NCBI RefSeq assembly: GCF_041729615.1
Contig: NZ_CP154874.1
Coordinates: 1,741,001-1,805,000, forward strand
Length of the DNA: 64,000 nt
Direction: 5' to 3'
Origin: Pseudomonas alcaligenes
GTDB taxonomy: Bacteria > Pseudomonadota > Gammaproteobacteria > Pseudomonadales > Pseudomonadaceae
The translations under genes were made by a program, and so were the position numbers. The notes beneath the pieces were generated by a model. It was not told where the DNA came from and made no database searches. It worked only from the letters and a program-made list of their open reading frames with translations. How positions within the stretch are numbered: position 1 is the first letter of the stretch; the number at the start of each line of letters is the position of its first letter. This document shows, piece after piece, positions 1 through 7,974 of this stretch.

Positions 1-338
1 AGGCGGAACAGACCACGTCGTTGCAGGGCGAAGTCGACATAGCAGCGCCCCAGCGCCGCCAGCCTGGCCTCGGCCTTGCCCTCCCGCGCGACCACCTGCA
101 TGCGCTCCAGCAACTCGGCGAAGCCCTGCTCGGCCAGTGCCGCCAGCAATGCCTCGCGGTCGGTGAAGTGGCGATAGGGCGCGTTGTGCGAGACCTGTGC
201 CCGGCGCGCCACCTCGCGCAGGCTGATGGCGGCCTCGCCCTGCTCCGCCAGCAACTCGGCCGCCGCGCGCAACAGGGCCATGCGCAGATCGCCATGATGA
301 TAGGAACGCTCTTCTCTCGAAGTTGACACCGACAACAT
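1..338 (-). CDS. TetR/AcrR-family transcriptional regulator (C-terminal part beyond window)
   Basis: The minus strand encodes the N-terminal HTH of a TetR repressor: a YHHGDLR start motif, then a helix-turn-helix with ISLREVARRAQVSHNAPYRHF and a DREALLAALAEQGF segment. This is the classic TetR_N layout. The ligand domain lies mostly outside the window, so the gene is partial at base 1. I chose the ATG at 338; a GTG at 329 is also possible and has a better-spaced purine tract (AAAAGG). It is divergent from a DoxX gene. Two copies of a GTTG-N7-CAAC inverted repeat lie in the spacer, which fits autoregulation and control of the neighbour. The ligand is unknown. Confidence 0.85.
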   Translation of the reverse strand, partial: MLSVSTSREERSYHHGDLRMALLRAAAELLAEQGEAAISLREVARRAQVSHNAPYRHFTDREALLAALAEQGFAELLERMQVVAREGKAEARLAALGRCYVDFALQRRGLFR

Positions 339-365
339 CCTTTTCTATGTTGACACGAGCAACAT
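322..365. promoter_or_regulatory. Twin inverted-repeat operators between tetR and doxX
   Basis: Two copies of GTTG-N7-CAAC are seen. One is at 322-336. The other is at 349-363, inside the perfect palindrome ATGTTG-N7-CAACAT (347-365). The arms are offset by 27 bp. The first copy covers the -35 of the doxX promoter and overlaps the tetR start. The second covers its -10. This placement suits a TetR operator; binding by the adjacent regulator is inferred. Confidence 0.6.
323..351 (+). promoter_or_regulatory. Sigma70-type promoter of doxX
   Basis: There is a consensus -35 TTGACA (323-328), a 17-bp spacer and a -10 TATGTT (346-351). Transcription would start about 35 bases upstream of the ATG at 395. 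Both inverted repeats of the intergenic region overlap this promoter, so a bound repressor would block it. Confidence 0.6.
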
Positions 366-394
366 CATAGCCAAACCAACCCGAGAGGCCAGCC

Positions 395-871
395 ATGTTC
401 TTCGTCGCCCTGTTGATAGTGCTCTGCATCGGCGCCTGGGGCGCCCACCGCCTGGGACTGCCCGGCCTCGCCGACTGGCCGGCGCGCATGCGCCTGGCCC
501 TGGCTGCGGCACTGGTTTTCGCGGGAATCGATCACTGGCTGACACCGGAACGTTACCTGCCGATGATGCCCGACTACCTGCCCTGGCATCTGCCGCTGGT
601 GCTGTTCACCGGAACCTGCGAGATCGCCGGCGCGCTCGGCCTGCTGCTGCCGCGTACGCGGCGCCTGGCGGCCGCCCTGCTGGCGCTGTACTTCGTCTGC
701 GTATTCCCGGCCAACCTGCACAATGCCCTCAATGGCCTGACCGTGGACGGCCTGCCGCAGGAACAGTGGTATTACTGGCTGCGCCTGCCGTTCCAGCCGC
801 TGATCATCCTGTGGACGCTGTACGCCGGCGGCCTGCTGCCGCGCCGGGCCACCGCCGTGGCGGCCGCCTGA
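395..871 (+). CDS. DoxX-family inner-membrane protein
   Basis: This 158-residue protein has about four hydrophobic helices (roughly 2-20, 34-50, 66-110 and 128-148). It contains the DoxX-type pattern of a second helix with FAGIDHW and a third with GTCEIAGALGLLLPRTRRLAA. DoxX-like proteins are small membrane proteins linked to redox or thiol stress and to quinone-related functions; the substrate here is unknown. The gene is preceded by a strong promoter with two operators and faces a TetR gene, so it is probably the repressed target. The GAGAGGCCAGCC leader supplies a ribosome-binding site. Confidence 0.75.
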   Translation: MFFVALLIVLCIGAWGAHRLGLPGLADWPARMRLALAAALVFAGIDHWLTPERYLPMMPDYLPWHLPLVLFTGTCEIAGALGLLLPRTRRLAAALLALYFVCVFPANLHNALNGLTVDGLPQEQWYYWLRLPFQPLIILWTLYAGGLLPRRATAVAAA

Positions 872-874
872 GGC

Positions 875-1312
875 TCAGATTTGCAGCAGGAAGGTCACCG
901 GCCCATCGTTGACCAGGTACACCTGCATGTCGGCGCCGAAACGGCCCGTGGCGACCTGCGGGTGCTGCTCGCGGGCCAGCTCGACCAGGCGCTCGAACAG
1001 CGCCAGGCCCTGGGCCGGCGGCGCCGCCGTGGAAAAACTCGGGCGCAGGCCGCTGCTGGTATCGGCGGCCAGGGTGAACTGCGAGACCAGCAGCAGACCG
1101 CCGTTCACGTCCTTCAGTGACAGATTCATCTTGCCGGCGGCGTCGGCAAACACCCGGTAGCTGAGCAGGCGTTGCAGGCCCTTGGCCAGCGTCTGCGCAT
1201 CGTCCTGCGGTTCGATGCCGACCAGCGCCAGCAGGCCCTGGTCAATGGCACCGACTGTCTCGCCTTGCACCTCGACGCGGGCGCCACGCACCCGCTGGAT
1301 CAGCAGCTTCAT
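875..1312 (-). CDS. dtd: D-aminoacyl-tRNA deacylase
   Basis: This 145-residue protein is of normal Dtd length. It starts [15 protein letters not shown] and carries the conserved active-site segments [12 protein letters not shown], with SGLRPSF following, and the C-terminal [11 protein letters not shown] with the Gly-Pro cis motif region. Dtd hydrolyses D-amino acids mischarged onto tRNA, and glycine from tRNA-Ala, in the cytosol. It is coupled to pip: its ATG (1312) overlaps the pip stop by four bases. The same pip-dtd order occurs in other pseudomonads, as I recall. A longer frame upstream of this ATG is the antisense/shifted shadow of pip. Confidence 0.95.
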   Translation of the reverse strand: MKLLIQRVRGARVEVQGETVGAIDQGLLALVGIEPQDDAQTLAKGLQRLLSYRVFADAAGKMNLSLKDVNGGLLLVSQFTLAADTSSGLRPSFSTAAPPAQGLALFERLVELAREQHPQVATGRFGADMQVYLVNDGPVTFLLQI

Positions 1313-2280
1313 GCCTCTTCCGGCGGCAGGTCGAGCAGGCGCCGGGCCATCTGGTCTGCGGCGCGCACCAGGGCGTCGGTGATGCCCTGCTCCGCCGCCG
1401 AGTGGCCGGCGTCGCGGATGATCTGCAGCTCGCTGTTGGGCCAGGCCTGGTGCAGGGCCCAGGCATTGTCCAGCGGGCAGATCACGTCGTAGCGACCGTG
1501 CACGATGACGCCCGGCAGGTGGGCGATCTTCGGCATGTCGCGCAGCAGCTGGTCTTCCTCGAGGAAGGCGTTGTTGACGAAGTAGTGGCACTCGATGCGG
1601 GCGATCGACAGCGCGCGGTGCGGCTCGCTGAAACGGTCGACCACCTGCGGGTTGGGGCGCAGGGTGGCGGTGCGGCCTTCCCAGGTCGACCAGGCCTTGG
1701 CCGCGTGCATCTGGGCGATCTGGTCCGGGCCGGTGAGGCGCTTGTAGAAGGCCTGCACCAGGTCGCCGCGCTCCTCGGCGGGGATCGGCGCCACATAGTC
1801 TTCCCAGTAGTCGGGGAACAGGCGGCTGGCGCCTTCCTGGTAGAACCAGCTGATCTCCTGCGGCCGGCAGAGGAAGATGCCGCGCAGGATCAGGCCATGC
1901 ACGCGCTCGGGATGCTTCTGCGCGTAGGCCAGGGACAGGGTCGAGCCCCAGGAGCCGCCGAACAGCACCCACTTGTCGATACTCAGGTGCTCGCGGATGC
2001 GCTCCAGGTCGGCAACCAGGTCCCAGGTGGTGTTGCCTTCGAGGGTGGCGTGCGGGGTGGAGCGGCCGCAGCCGCGCTGGTCAAAGGTGACGATGCGGTA
2101 CAGGTTCGGGTCGAAGTAGCGGCGGCTGGCGGCATCGCAGCCGGCACCCGGGCCGCCGTGGATGAACACCACCGGCAGGCCGTCCGGAGAGCCGCTTTCG
2201 TCCACGTAGAGAACGTGCGGTTCCTCCACCGCCAGCTCATGGCGGGCGTAGGGTTTGATCTCCGGATACAAAGTCAGCAT
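1309..2280 (-). CDS. pip: Proline iminopeptidase
   Basis: This 323-residue alpha/beta hydrolase belongs to peptidase family S33. It has the oxyanion-hole motif HGGPG (41-45), the DQRGCGRS segment (about 67-74) and the nucleophile elbow GGSWGS with Ser110. The Asp and His of the triad are in [10 protein letters not shown] and RDAGHSA near the C-terminus. The family removes N-terminal proline from peptides in the cytoplasm. The length is typical of the bacterial monomeric enzyme. It is followed by dtd with a 4-base overlap, so the two are co-transcribed. Confidence 0.95.
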   Translation of the reverse strand: MLTLYPEIKPYARHELAVEEPHVLYVDESGSPDGLPVVFIHGGPGAGCDAASRRYFDPNLYRIVTFDQRGCGRSTPHATLEGNTTWDLVADLERIREHLSIDKWVLFGGSWGSTLSLAYAQKHPERVHGLILRGIFLCRPQEISWFYQEGASRLFPDYWEDYVAPIPAEERGDLVQAFYKRLTGPDQIAQMHAAKAWSTWEGRTATLRPNPQVVDRFSEPHRALSIARIECHYFVNNAFLEEDQLLRDMPKIAHLPGVIVHGRYDVICPLDNAWALHQAWPNSELQIIRDAGHSAAEQGITDALVRAADQMARRLLDLPPEEA

Positions 2281-2372
2281 GGCGCACTCCCGAGTCTGTG
2301 CGTAAGGTCCCTGTAGCTGCCTGACGGCAGCCAGCCGTGCCGGGCATCATAACCATGAATCAGGAGTTGAGC

Positions 2373-2804
2373 ATGCCAGCCAAGCGATTTGCCCTGCCTT
2401 TTCTGCTGATCTGCGCACTGCTCGCCGGCTGCGGCCGCGACGATCCGCAGGCCGCCCTGGAGGCGGCCGTGCAGCAGCTGCAGGACAACCTGGAAGCCAA
2501 GCGCAACGATGCGGTGCTGGAGCAGCTGCATCCGCAGTTCGCCGCCCAGCAGCAATACGACCGCGAGTGGGCACGGCGCACCATGGCTCTGCTGTTCCTG
2601 CGCCACAAGCAGGTGCGCATCCTGGCCATCGGCAGCCGCAGCGAGATCGATCCTACCTACAGCAGCAAGGGCCGCACCCAGGCCGAGGTGGCCCTGACCG
2701 GCGCCGAGGGCTTGATCCCGGACAGTGCTCGGCACTACAGCGTCACCCTGGAGTGGTGGCTGGAGGACGGCGAGTGGCAGCTGGCGCGGCTGGACTGGGA
2801 ATAG
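2373..2804 (+). CDS. Hypothetical lipoprotein
   Basis: This 143-residue protein has a short positively charged N-terminus (MPAKRF), a hydrophobic core and a lipobox LLAGC. It is therefore a predicted lipoprotein with the mature Cys followed by GRDDPQ; Gly at +2 gives no inner-membrane retention signal, so outer-membrane sorting is likely. The rest is an alpha+beta sequence with a helix-rich first half (AALEAAVQQLQDNLEAK) and a basic middle, which may be NTF2-like; I do not recognise a specific family. The ATG at 2373 was chosen because AGGAG (2362-2366) is correctly spaced. It stands alone between pip and a REP-like hairpin. Confidence 0.75.
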   Translation: MPAKRFALPFLLICALLAGCGRDDPQAALEAAVQQLQDNLEAKRNDAVLEQLHPQFAAQQQYDREWARRTMALLFLRHKQVRILAIGSRSEIDPTYSSKGRTQAEVALTGAEGLIPDSARHYSVTLEWWLEDGEWQLARLDWE

Positions 2805-2807
2805 CCA

Positions 2808-2864
2808 TAGGGCGGGTAAAACCCGCGCTTGCTTCCAGGGTCAACGCGGGTTTCATCCGCTCTA
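2808..2864. repeat. REP-like inverted repeat between convergent genes
   Basis: A symmetric element starts TAGGGCGGGT and ends ATCCGCTCTA. The left half contains its own hairpin, GCGGGT-aaa-ACCCGC (2812-2826). The right half carries CGCGGGTTT, which can pair with AAACCCGCG of the left. It lies between two convergent genes and may serve as a transcription end for both. Similar hairpins are common intergenic repeats in pseudomonads; family membership is from memory. Confidence 0.55.
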
Positions 2865-2870
2865 CACCAG

Positions 2871-3425
2871 CTAGAACAGGTAGGGAATAAACATCCGGCT
2901 ACGACCCATGTACGCGCGATAGTCCTCGCCGAAGTAGGCCAGGCATTCGGCCTCGTCACGTCGCGCCGCCAGGTACAGCAACGCGCTGGCCAGCAGGGCG
3001 AGGACCAGGGTGAGCGCGTGCAGGTCTTTCCAGGCGATGCCCCAGGTCAGCAGCAGCAACGAGCAGAACAGCGGGTGGCGGATGAAGCGGTAGATGCCGC
3101 CGGTGACCAGCTGCGAGGTGCGCTCAAAGGCGTACAGCTCGTCGTCCTGGCGCTGCTCGCCAGGCTTGCCGTCGCGGCGCAGCTGGTAGATGCCAAGCAG
3201 CAGCACGCTGAGCGAAGTGAACAGCAGCACCCAGGAGACCTTCTGGTGCAGGGCATAGCGATCCTCGAACCAGACCGGCGCGTTGAGCACCAGCAGCGCC
3301 AGCATCGCCTCCCAGGCGAGGAAGCGGTAGAAGCCATGGGAGCGGGTGTTCTTCAGCGCCCGCCAGGAAATCCCCAGCAGCGCCAGCGAGCCCAGCACGA
3401 AGGCCGTCGCCTGTATCCACAGCAT
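2871..3425 (-). CDS. Isoprenylcysteine carboxylmethyltransferase-like membrane methyltransferase
   Basis: This 184-residue protein has about five hydrophobic segments. Its C-terminal part matches the ICMT/phospholipid methyltransferase fold: GGIYRFIRHPLFCSLLLL with the RHP SAM-binding motif, then DEAECLAYFGEDYRAYMGR near the end. Such bacterial proteins methylate unknown small molecules or lipids at the inner membrane. An AAGGAG ribosome-binding site precedes the ATG at 3425. It is divergent from the hotdog/ABC operon that starts at 3507. Whether it belongs to that biosynthetic locus is open, but a methyltransferase there would be reasonable. Confidence 0.75.
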   Translation of the reverse strand: MLWIQATAFVLGSLALLGISWRALKNTRSHGFYRFLAWEAMLALLVLNAPVWFEDRYALHQKVSWVLLFTSLSVLLLGIYQLRRDGKPGEQRQDDELYAFERTSQLVTGGIYRFIRHPLFCSLLLLTWGIAWKDLHALTLVLALLASALLYLAARRDEAECLAYFGEDYRAYMGRSRMFIPYLF

Positions 3426-3506
3426 CCCGTCACTCCTTGCCTCGTATCGATCGAACCCGGGCGCTCTGCTGGTACACTGCTGGCCAAATCCTAACGACCG
3501 CCCGCA

Positions 3507-3914
3507 ATGGACCGCACCCAACTGCACTGCCTGCTGCCGCACCAGGGCCAAGCCCTGTGGCTGGACGCCCTGCTCGGCCACGATGCCGAACGCATCGAGG
3601 GCCTGTCCGCCTGGCACCATCTGCACGCCCTGGGCCACGACGCCTCGCCCTGCCTGCTGTTCGAGGCCGCGGCCCAGCTGTGCGCCGCGCATGGTGCCCT
3701 ATATGGCGAGGATAGCGCCATCGACATGGCCCTGGTGGGCAAGCTGTCGCAGTTGCAGCTGCACCATGAACCACCGCGCCGCGAGGGCGCGCTGCACGTC
3801 AGCGCCACCCAGGAGACGCTAAGCCCGGCCGGCGCCCTCTACGCCTTCAGCATCCACGCCGAGCAGCGCCTGTTGCTGGACGGCAAGCTCCTGCTGGTGC
3901 TGGTCCGTGCTTGA
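3507..3914 (+). CDS. Hotdog-fold (3-hydroxyacyl-ACP dehydratase-like) protein
   Basis: This 135-residue single hotdog domain contains the FabA/FabZ/ApeP-like helix segment GHDASPCLLFEAAAQLCAAHGAL, in which an expected catalytic His and the P-x-LLFE-x-x-AQ helix are visible. A role in dehydrating or shaping an acyl-ACP chain is inferred from the fold and from the ACP and ketosynthase genes downstream. It is the first gene of a tightly overlapping plus-strand operon ending at 7868. Its stop overlaps the GTG start of the ABC ATPase gene by eight bases. The ribosome-binding site is weak. Length matches the dehydratases of aryl-polyene-type clusters. Confidence 0.7.
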   Translation: MDRTQLHCLLPHQGQALWLDALLGHDAERIEGLSAWHHLHALGHDASPCLLFEAAAQLCAAHGALYGEDSAIDMALVGKLSQLQLHHEPPRREGALHVSATQETLSPAGALYAFSIHAEQRLLLDGKLLLVLVRA

Positions 3915-4791
3915 GCTAACCAATATCACCCACCGCTACCCCGGCGCCGACACCCCGGCGCTGCAGGGCATCGACCTGCAATTGCAGGCCGGCCAGTGCC
4001 TGGGCCTGCTCGGCAGCAACGGCGCCGGCAAGACCACCCTGCTCTCCCTGCTGGCCGGCGTGCTGCCGCTGCAGCAGGGAGAGATCCGCTGGGACGGCGA
4101 GCGCAGCCTCGGCCTGGTGCCGCAGCAGCTGGCCTTCTATGCCGAACTCAAGGTGCGCGAGAACCTCGAACTGTTCGCCGACCTCTACCGCCTGCGCGGC
4201 GCCGAGCGCGCCCGCCGCCTGGAGCTGTGCATCGCCAGCACCGTGCTGGAGAGCAAGCTGCAACGCCGCGCCGCGCGCCTGTCCGGCGGCGAGCAGCGGC
4301 GCCTGAACTTCGCCATAGGCCTGCTGCAGCCGGCACGCCTGTATCTGTTCGACGAGGCCACGGTCGGCGTCGACGCCGCCAGCCGCCAGCTGCTGCTGGG
4401 CGCCGTCGAGCACCTCACTGCCGAGGGCCACGGAGTGATCTACACCAGCCACTACCTCGACGAGATCGAGCGTGTGGCCCAGCGCATCGTCCTGCTGCAC
4501 GAGGGGCGGGTGCGCCTGGACCTGGACAGCCGCCAGCTGCTCGACGACGGCCACGGCCTGCTGCTGGAGTGGCAGGGCGAGGAGCCCGCCGGCCTGCGCG
4601 AGCTGCTGGCGAAACTGCACCTCAGCGCCGAGGCGCTGCCAGGCGGCCTGCGCATCTCCAGCCTGGACGGCCCACAGCTGCTGGAGATCACCCGCTTCCT
4701 CGCCGAGCGCCCCGAGCTGCCGCACCTGCTGCGCTTCGGCCGGCCCTCGCTGGAACAGCTCTACCTGCGCCTCAACGGAGGGCGCCTATGA
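3907..4791 (+). CDS. ABC-2 type transporter ATP-binding protein
   Basis: This 294-residue ATPase has Walker A GSNGAGKTT (36-44), a Q-loop in LVPQQLAF, the signature LSGGEQRR, Walker B LYLFDEA followed by the D-loop, and the H-loop TSHYLDE. The C-terminal 70 residues resemble the extra domain of DrrA/CcmA-type exporter ATPases. It energises the permease encoded immediately downstream (4-base overlap). The start is GTG at 3907 inside the dehydratase gene. Being inside an ACP/ketosynthase operon, the pair probably exports, or flips across the inner membrane, the product of this locus. The substrate is unknown. Confidence 0.9.
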   Translation: MLELTNITHRYPGADTPALQGIDLQLQAGQCLGLLGSNGAGKTTLLSLLAGVLPLQQGEIRWDGERSLGLVPQQLAFYAELKVRENLELFADLYRLRGAERARRLELCIASTVLESKLQRRAARLSGGEQRRLNFAIGLLQPARLYLFDEATVGVDAASRQLLLGAVEHLTAEGHGVIYTSHYLDEIERVAQRIVLLHEGRVRLDLDSRQLLDDGHGLLLEWQGEEPAGLRELLAKLHLSAEALPGGLRISSLDGPQLLEITRFLAERPELPHLLRFGRPSLEQLYLRLNGGRL

Positions 4792-5972
4792 GACTGCGGG
4801 CCCTGGTGCGCAAGGAATTCCTGCTGATGCTGCGCGACCCCCACGCGCTGGCCGTGCTCTTCATCATGCCGACCCTGTTCCTGGTGCTGATGGCCGGCGC
4901 CATGTCCAACTACCTGCAGGACAAGCCGCCGGTCCTGCGTGTGGTGCTGCAGGCCACGCCGAATGGCAGCTACGAGCAGGTATTCCGCGCCGCCCTTGAG
5001 GCCCAGCTGCCGGGCAGCGAACTGCTGGCTCAGGGCGATGCGCGCAGTGCCAGGATCAGCCTGCCCGCCGACTTCAGCGAGAGCCTCCTGGATGATCAGC
5101 GCCAGGGCCTGGCCCTGAGCTTCCCGCCGCAGCTGGACAAGCTGTCGCGCCAGCACCTGCGCAGCGCCGTGCGCATCGCCCTGGCGCAGACCCGCCTGCT
5201 CGCCTTCCTCGAAGACAGCGGCGAGCTGGATGCCAGCCTGCCGCTGGCCGAGCGCCTGGCCCTGGTGCAGCAACGCACGCAAAGCAGGGTCGAGGAACAC
5301 GAGCTGCTGGCCAGCGGCGACCTCAGCGGCCGCGCCAACGCCAGCCAGCTGAGCGTGCCGGCCTGGCTGATCTTCGGCATGTTCTTCGTCGCCCTGCCGA
5401 TGGCCGGCGGCTTCCAGCGCGAACAGCAGAGCGGCGCCCTCCTGCGTTTCCGCGCCCTCGACCTCAGCTTGGCCACCCTGGCCCTGAGCAAGCTGCTGCC
5501 CTACTTCGCCATCAATCTGGTGCAGTTCGCCCTGCTGCTGAGCATCGGTGTGCACGGTCTGCCACTGCTCGGCCTGCAGGGCCTGAGCCTGCCCGGCAGC
5601 CCGGCGGCCTATGCCCTGCTCGCCATCAGCCTGAGCCTGGCCACCTGCGGCCTCGGCCTGCTGTTCGCAGCCCTGGCGCGCAGCGCCGAGCAGGCGTTGT
5701 TGCTCGGCGGCGGGATCAATATCATCCTCGCCGCACTGGGCGGCATCATGGTGCCGAAGAGCGTGATGCCGGCCGCCATGGGCCAACTGGCGGAAGTCTC
5801 GCCGATGAGCTGGGCGCTGGACGCCTTCCTCACCCTGCTGGTGGGCCAGGGTTCGCTCGCCGACATCGCCCCCTACTGTTTCCGCCTGCTGCTGATGGCC
5901 GCCCTGCTGGGCGGCGGTGGCTGGCTCCTGTTCCGCAGACGAGTGCAGCAAACGCAATGGACGACCTTCTAG
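4788..5972 (+). CDS. ABC-2 type transporter permease
   Basis: This 394-residue permease has the ABC2_membrane_3 layout: an N-terminal RKEFLLMLRDPHALAVLFIMPTL helix, a long periplasmic domain (about 45-185), then a cluster of five helices (about 190-380) ending FRRRVQQTQWTTF. The G-rich IILAALGGIMVPKSVMPAAM segment is typical of DrrB/YhhJ-like exporters. The ATG at 4788 overlaps the ATPase stop by four bases and is preceded by GGAGGG. Its 3' end overlaps the ACP gene by 16 bases. A long alternative frame covering the ATPase and this gene was rejected because it lacks the ABC motifs. Confidence 0.9.
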   Translation: MRLRALVRKEFLLMLRDPHALAVLFIMPTLFLVLMAGAMSNYLQDKPPVLRVVLQATPNGSYEQVFRAALEAQLPGSELLAQGDARSARISLPADFSESLLDDQRQGLALSFPPQLDKLSRQHLRSAVRIALAQTRLLAFLEDSGELDASLPLAERLALVQQRTQSRVEEHELLASGDLSGRANASQLSVPAWLIFGMFFVALPMAGGFQREQQSGALLRFRALDLSLATLALSKLLPYFAINLVQFALLLSIGVHGLPLLGLQGLSLPGSPAAYALLAISLSLATCGLGLLFAALARSAEQALLLGGGINIILAALGGIMVPKSVMPAAMGQLAEVSPMSWALDAFLTLLVGQGSLADIAPYCFRLLLMAALLGGGGWLLFRRRVQQTQWTTF

Positions 5973-6220
5973 AACAACAACTCAAGCAACTGCTGATTCG
6001 CGAGTGCGACAAGGAAGACGACATCGACTGGCAGAGCATCGCCGACGACGAGCCGCTGTTCGGCGCCAAGAGCCGCGTGCAGATGGACAGCCTGGACGCC
6101 CTGCAGGTGTCGCTGGCCCTGCAGCAGCACTACGGCGTGCGCATCGAGGGCGCCAAGGACGGTCGCAAGATCCTCGCCAGCATCGCCGATATCGCCGCCT
6201 TTATCCGCAGCCAGCAATGA
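5957..6220 (+). CDS. Acyl carrier protein
   Basis: This 87-residue acidic helical protein contains the phosphopantetheine attachment motif MDSLDALQV, with Ser45 as the probable modified residue. The fold order of helices fits a stand-alone ACP (PP-binding). The first helix is followed by the charged EDDIDWQSIADDEPLF loop. It starts inside the permease gene and overlaps the ketosynthase start by four bases, so expression is tightly coupled to both. It is distinct from the housekeeping AcpP sequence and presumably carries the acyl chain elongated by the ketosynthases of this locus. Confidence 0.88.
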   Translation: MDDLLEQQLKQLLIRECDKEDDIDWQSIADDEPLFGAKSRVQMDSLDALQVSLALQQHYGVRIEGAKDGRKILASIADIAAFIRSQQ

Positions 6221-7314
6221 TCCCCGTCTACCTGCAGCGCGGCGCCCTGCACAGCGCCCTCGGCGCCGACCTGAGCGAAGCGGCGAGCAACCTGCTGGCC
6301 GACCGCCGGCCACAACCGACGCCCTTCTTGCTGCACGAACTGCAGCAGCCGCGCCCCTACCTCGCCGCTGCCACTGACGAGACGCTGGACGCACGCCTGG
6401 ATCGTCTGCTCGGCGAAACCCTGGGCGACGCAGCGGCCGGTGACTGCCTGTTGATCGTCGCCAGCACCGCGCTGGACATCACCGAGCTGGAAACCCAAGT
6501 GGCAGCCGACGGAGGCTTCCGCTTCGAACACTCCACGCCGCTGGACCTGATGGCCGAGCGGCTGCGCCAGCGCCACGGCTTCGCCGAGGCCTTCACCCTC
6601 AACACCGCCTGCACCAGCGCCGCCAACGGACTGCTGTATGGCGCGCGACTGCTCGCCAGCGGTGACTACAAGCAGGTACTGGTGCTGGCCTTCGAGACGC
6701 CCAGCGCCATTGCTCAGCAAGGCTTCGGCGCCCTCGACCTGACCAGCCCCAGCGGCGCCTACCGACCCTTCCACCCGGAGCGCGACGGCCTGGTGCTGGG
6801 CGAGTGCTACTGCGCCACCCTGCTCGGCCGCGAACCAGGGCAGGCACCATTGGCCAGACTGCTCGGCGGTTTCAGCGCCTGCGATACCAGCAGCCTGACC
6901 ACCACCCGCGAGGATGGCAGCCATATCGACTGGGTGATGCGCCGCGCCCTGCAGGTCGCCGGGGTCGAGGCCGGGCAGATCGGCCTGGCCAAGCTGCACG
7001 GCACCGCCACCGGCGCCAACGACCTGGCCGAAAGCGCCGGCATGCGCCTGCTCTACCCCGAGGCGCTACCGCCGCTGGCCGTGCTCAAGCCCTGGCTCGG
7101 CCACAGCCTGGGCGCCTGCGGCCTGAGCGAGACGCTGCTGCTGCTCGCCGCCCTGCGCCGCGGCGCGCTGCCGGCGCTGGACTATGCCGGCGAGGCGCTG
7201 CTGCCGCTGCCCAGCGAGCCGACGGCCATTGCGCCCGACGCCCTGCTGCTGGCCAACTTCTTCGGCTTCGGCGGCAACAACGCCAGCCTGGTGCTGCAGG
7301 GGATCGCGCAATGA
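6217..7314 (+). CDS. Beta-ketoacyl-ACP synthase (KAS I/II-like)
   Basis: This 365-residue thiolase-fold ketosynthase has all three catalytic residues visible: Cys132 in LNTACTSAANG, His261 in KLHGTATGAND and His296 in KPWLGHSLGACG. The C-terminal NFFGFGGNNASLVL is the usual glycine-rich end. It is shorter than FabF (about 410 residues), as in other aryl-polyene and DUF-type secondary ketosynthases. It condenses malonyl units onto an acyl chain, presumably on the ACP encoded just upstream (4-base overlap). It is followed, also with a 4-base overlap, by a degenerate ketosynthase-like partner. Confidence 0.9.
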   Translation: MIPVYLQRGALHSALGADLSEAASNLLADRRPQPTPFLLHELQQPRPYLAAATDETLDARLDRLLGETLGDAAAGDCLLIVASTALDITELETQVAADGGFRFEHSTPLDLMAERLRQRHGFAEAFTLNTACTSAANGLLYGARLLASGDYKQVLVLAFETPSAIAQQGFGALDLTSPSGAYRPFHPERDGLVLGECYCATLLGREPGQAPLARLLGGFSACDTSSLTTTREDGSHIDWVMRRALQVAGVEAGQIGLAKLHGTATGANDLAESAGMRLLYPEALPPLAVLKPWLGHSLGACGLSETLLLLAALRRGALPALDYAGEALLPLPSEPTAIAPDALLLANFFGFGGNNASLVLQGIAQ

Positions 7315-7868
7315 ACGTCATCGCCGCCAGCGAGATCCACGGCAGCGCAGCCCTCGACGACAAGGCGCTGAAGGCCGCGCTGAGCCAGTATCTGGCAAGC
7401 CCGCCACGGCGCATCGACCGCCTGATCTTCCAGGCCCTGCTCGGCGCGGCCCTGCTCAAGGAGCAGGTGCGCAGCGACTGCGGCCTGTACCTGGCCTCAC
7501 GCCACCCGGCGCGGCCGACCATGGGCGCGCTGCTCGACGCCGTGTGCGTGCAGCAACGCCAGCCCAAGCCCTTCGAGTTCGTCAACAGCGTGAGCAACGC
7601 CGCCGGCTTCCATGTTGCCCAACAACTGGGACTGGAAGGCCCGAACCTGTTTATCGGCGCCGGGCCACGGGTATGGCCACAGCTGCAGCGGCTGGCCGCG
7701 CTGGACCTGGCCGACGGCCTGGTCAGCCAGGCGCTGCTGCTGGTGGTCGAGGACCTGGGCGATTTCCGCGTGCAGGCGGTGTTGCTGGAGCGCGGCACGC
7801 AGACCAACGTGGCAGAGGACTTCGCGGCGCTGACAGCGGGAATAGCAGCGTTGCGGCTGGATCTGTAG
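7311..7868 (+). CDS. Degenerate ketosynthase-like (chain-length-factor-like) protein
   Basis: This 185-residue protein resembles about half of a ketosynthase: GCGLYLASRHPARPTMGALLD-type strand-loop, then FVNSVSNAAGFHVAQQLGLEGPN, where an active ketosynthase would have a nucleophilic Cys. Here that position reads NAAGF, so it is probably catalytically dead. A role as a heterodimer partner or chain-length factor of the upstream ketosynthase is inferred from this and from the 4-base overlap. It is the last gene of the plus operon. A hairpin repeat follows at 7877, before the convergent minus operon. Confidence 0.7.
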   Translation: MNVIAASEIHGSAALDDKALKAALSQYLASPPRRIDRLIFQALLGAALLKEQVRSDCGLYLASRHPARPTMGALLDAVCVQQRQPKPFEFVNSVSNAAGFHVAQQLGLEGPNLFIGAGPRVWPQLQRLAALDLADGLVSQALLLVVEDLGDFRVQAVLLERGTQTNVAEDFAALTAGIAALRLDL

Positions 7869-7876
7869 GTCGACAC

Positions 7877-7966
7877 CTCCCCTCTCCCACTTGTGGGAGA
7901 GGGGCCGGGGGAGAGGGCGATGACGCCTTCCCTCTCCCTAACCCTCTCCCGTAAACGGGAGAGGGA
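7877..7966. repeat. Double-hairpin CTCTCCC/GGGAGAG repeat (copy 1)
   Basis: The first stem is CCTCTCCCAC-tt-GTGGGAGAGG, followed by CCGGGGGAGAGGG. Then comes CCCTCTCCCTAACCCTCTCCC with its own stem CTCTCCCGT-aa-ACGGGAGAG. It sits between two convergent operons and could terminate both. A second copy with the same architecture lies at 31672-31746, so this is a dispersed repeat family and not a gene-specific terminator. Confidence 0.7.
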
Positions 7967-7974
7967 ACTTCAAC

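Noticed and set aside
3996..5972. A 658-codon plus-strand frame spanning the ABC ATPase and permease genes
   Set aside because: Its first part is a shifted reading of the ATPase gene (Arg/Ala/Pro-rich). Only the last part is the real permease, starting at 4788.
6804..7868. A 354-codon frame starting within the ketosynthase
   Set aside because: The upstream part is a shifted reading of the ketosynthase gene; the real start of the second ketosynthase-like protein is 7311.
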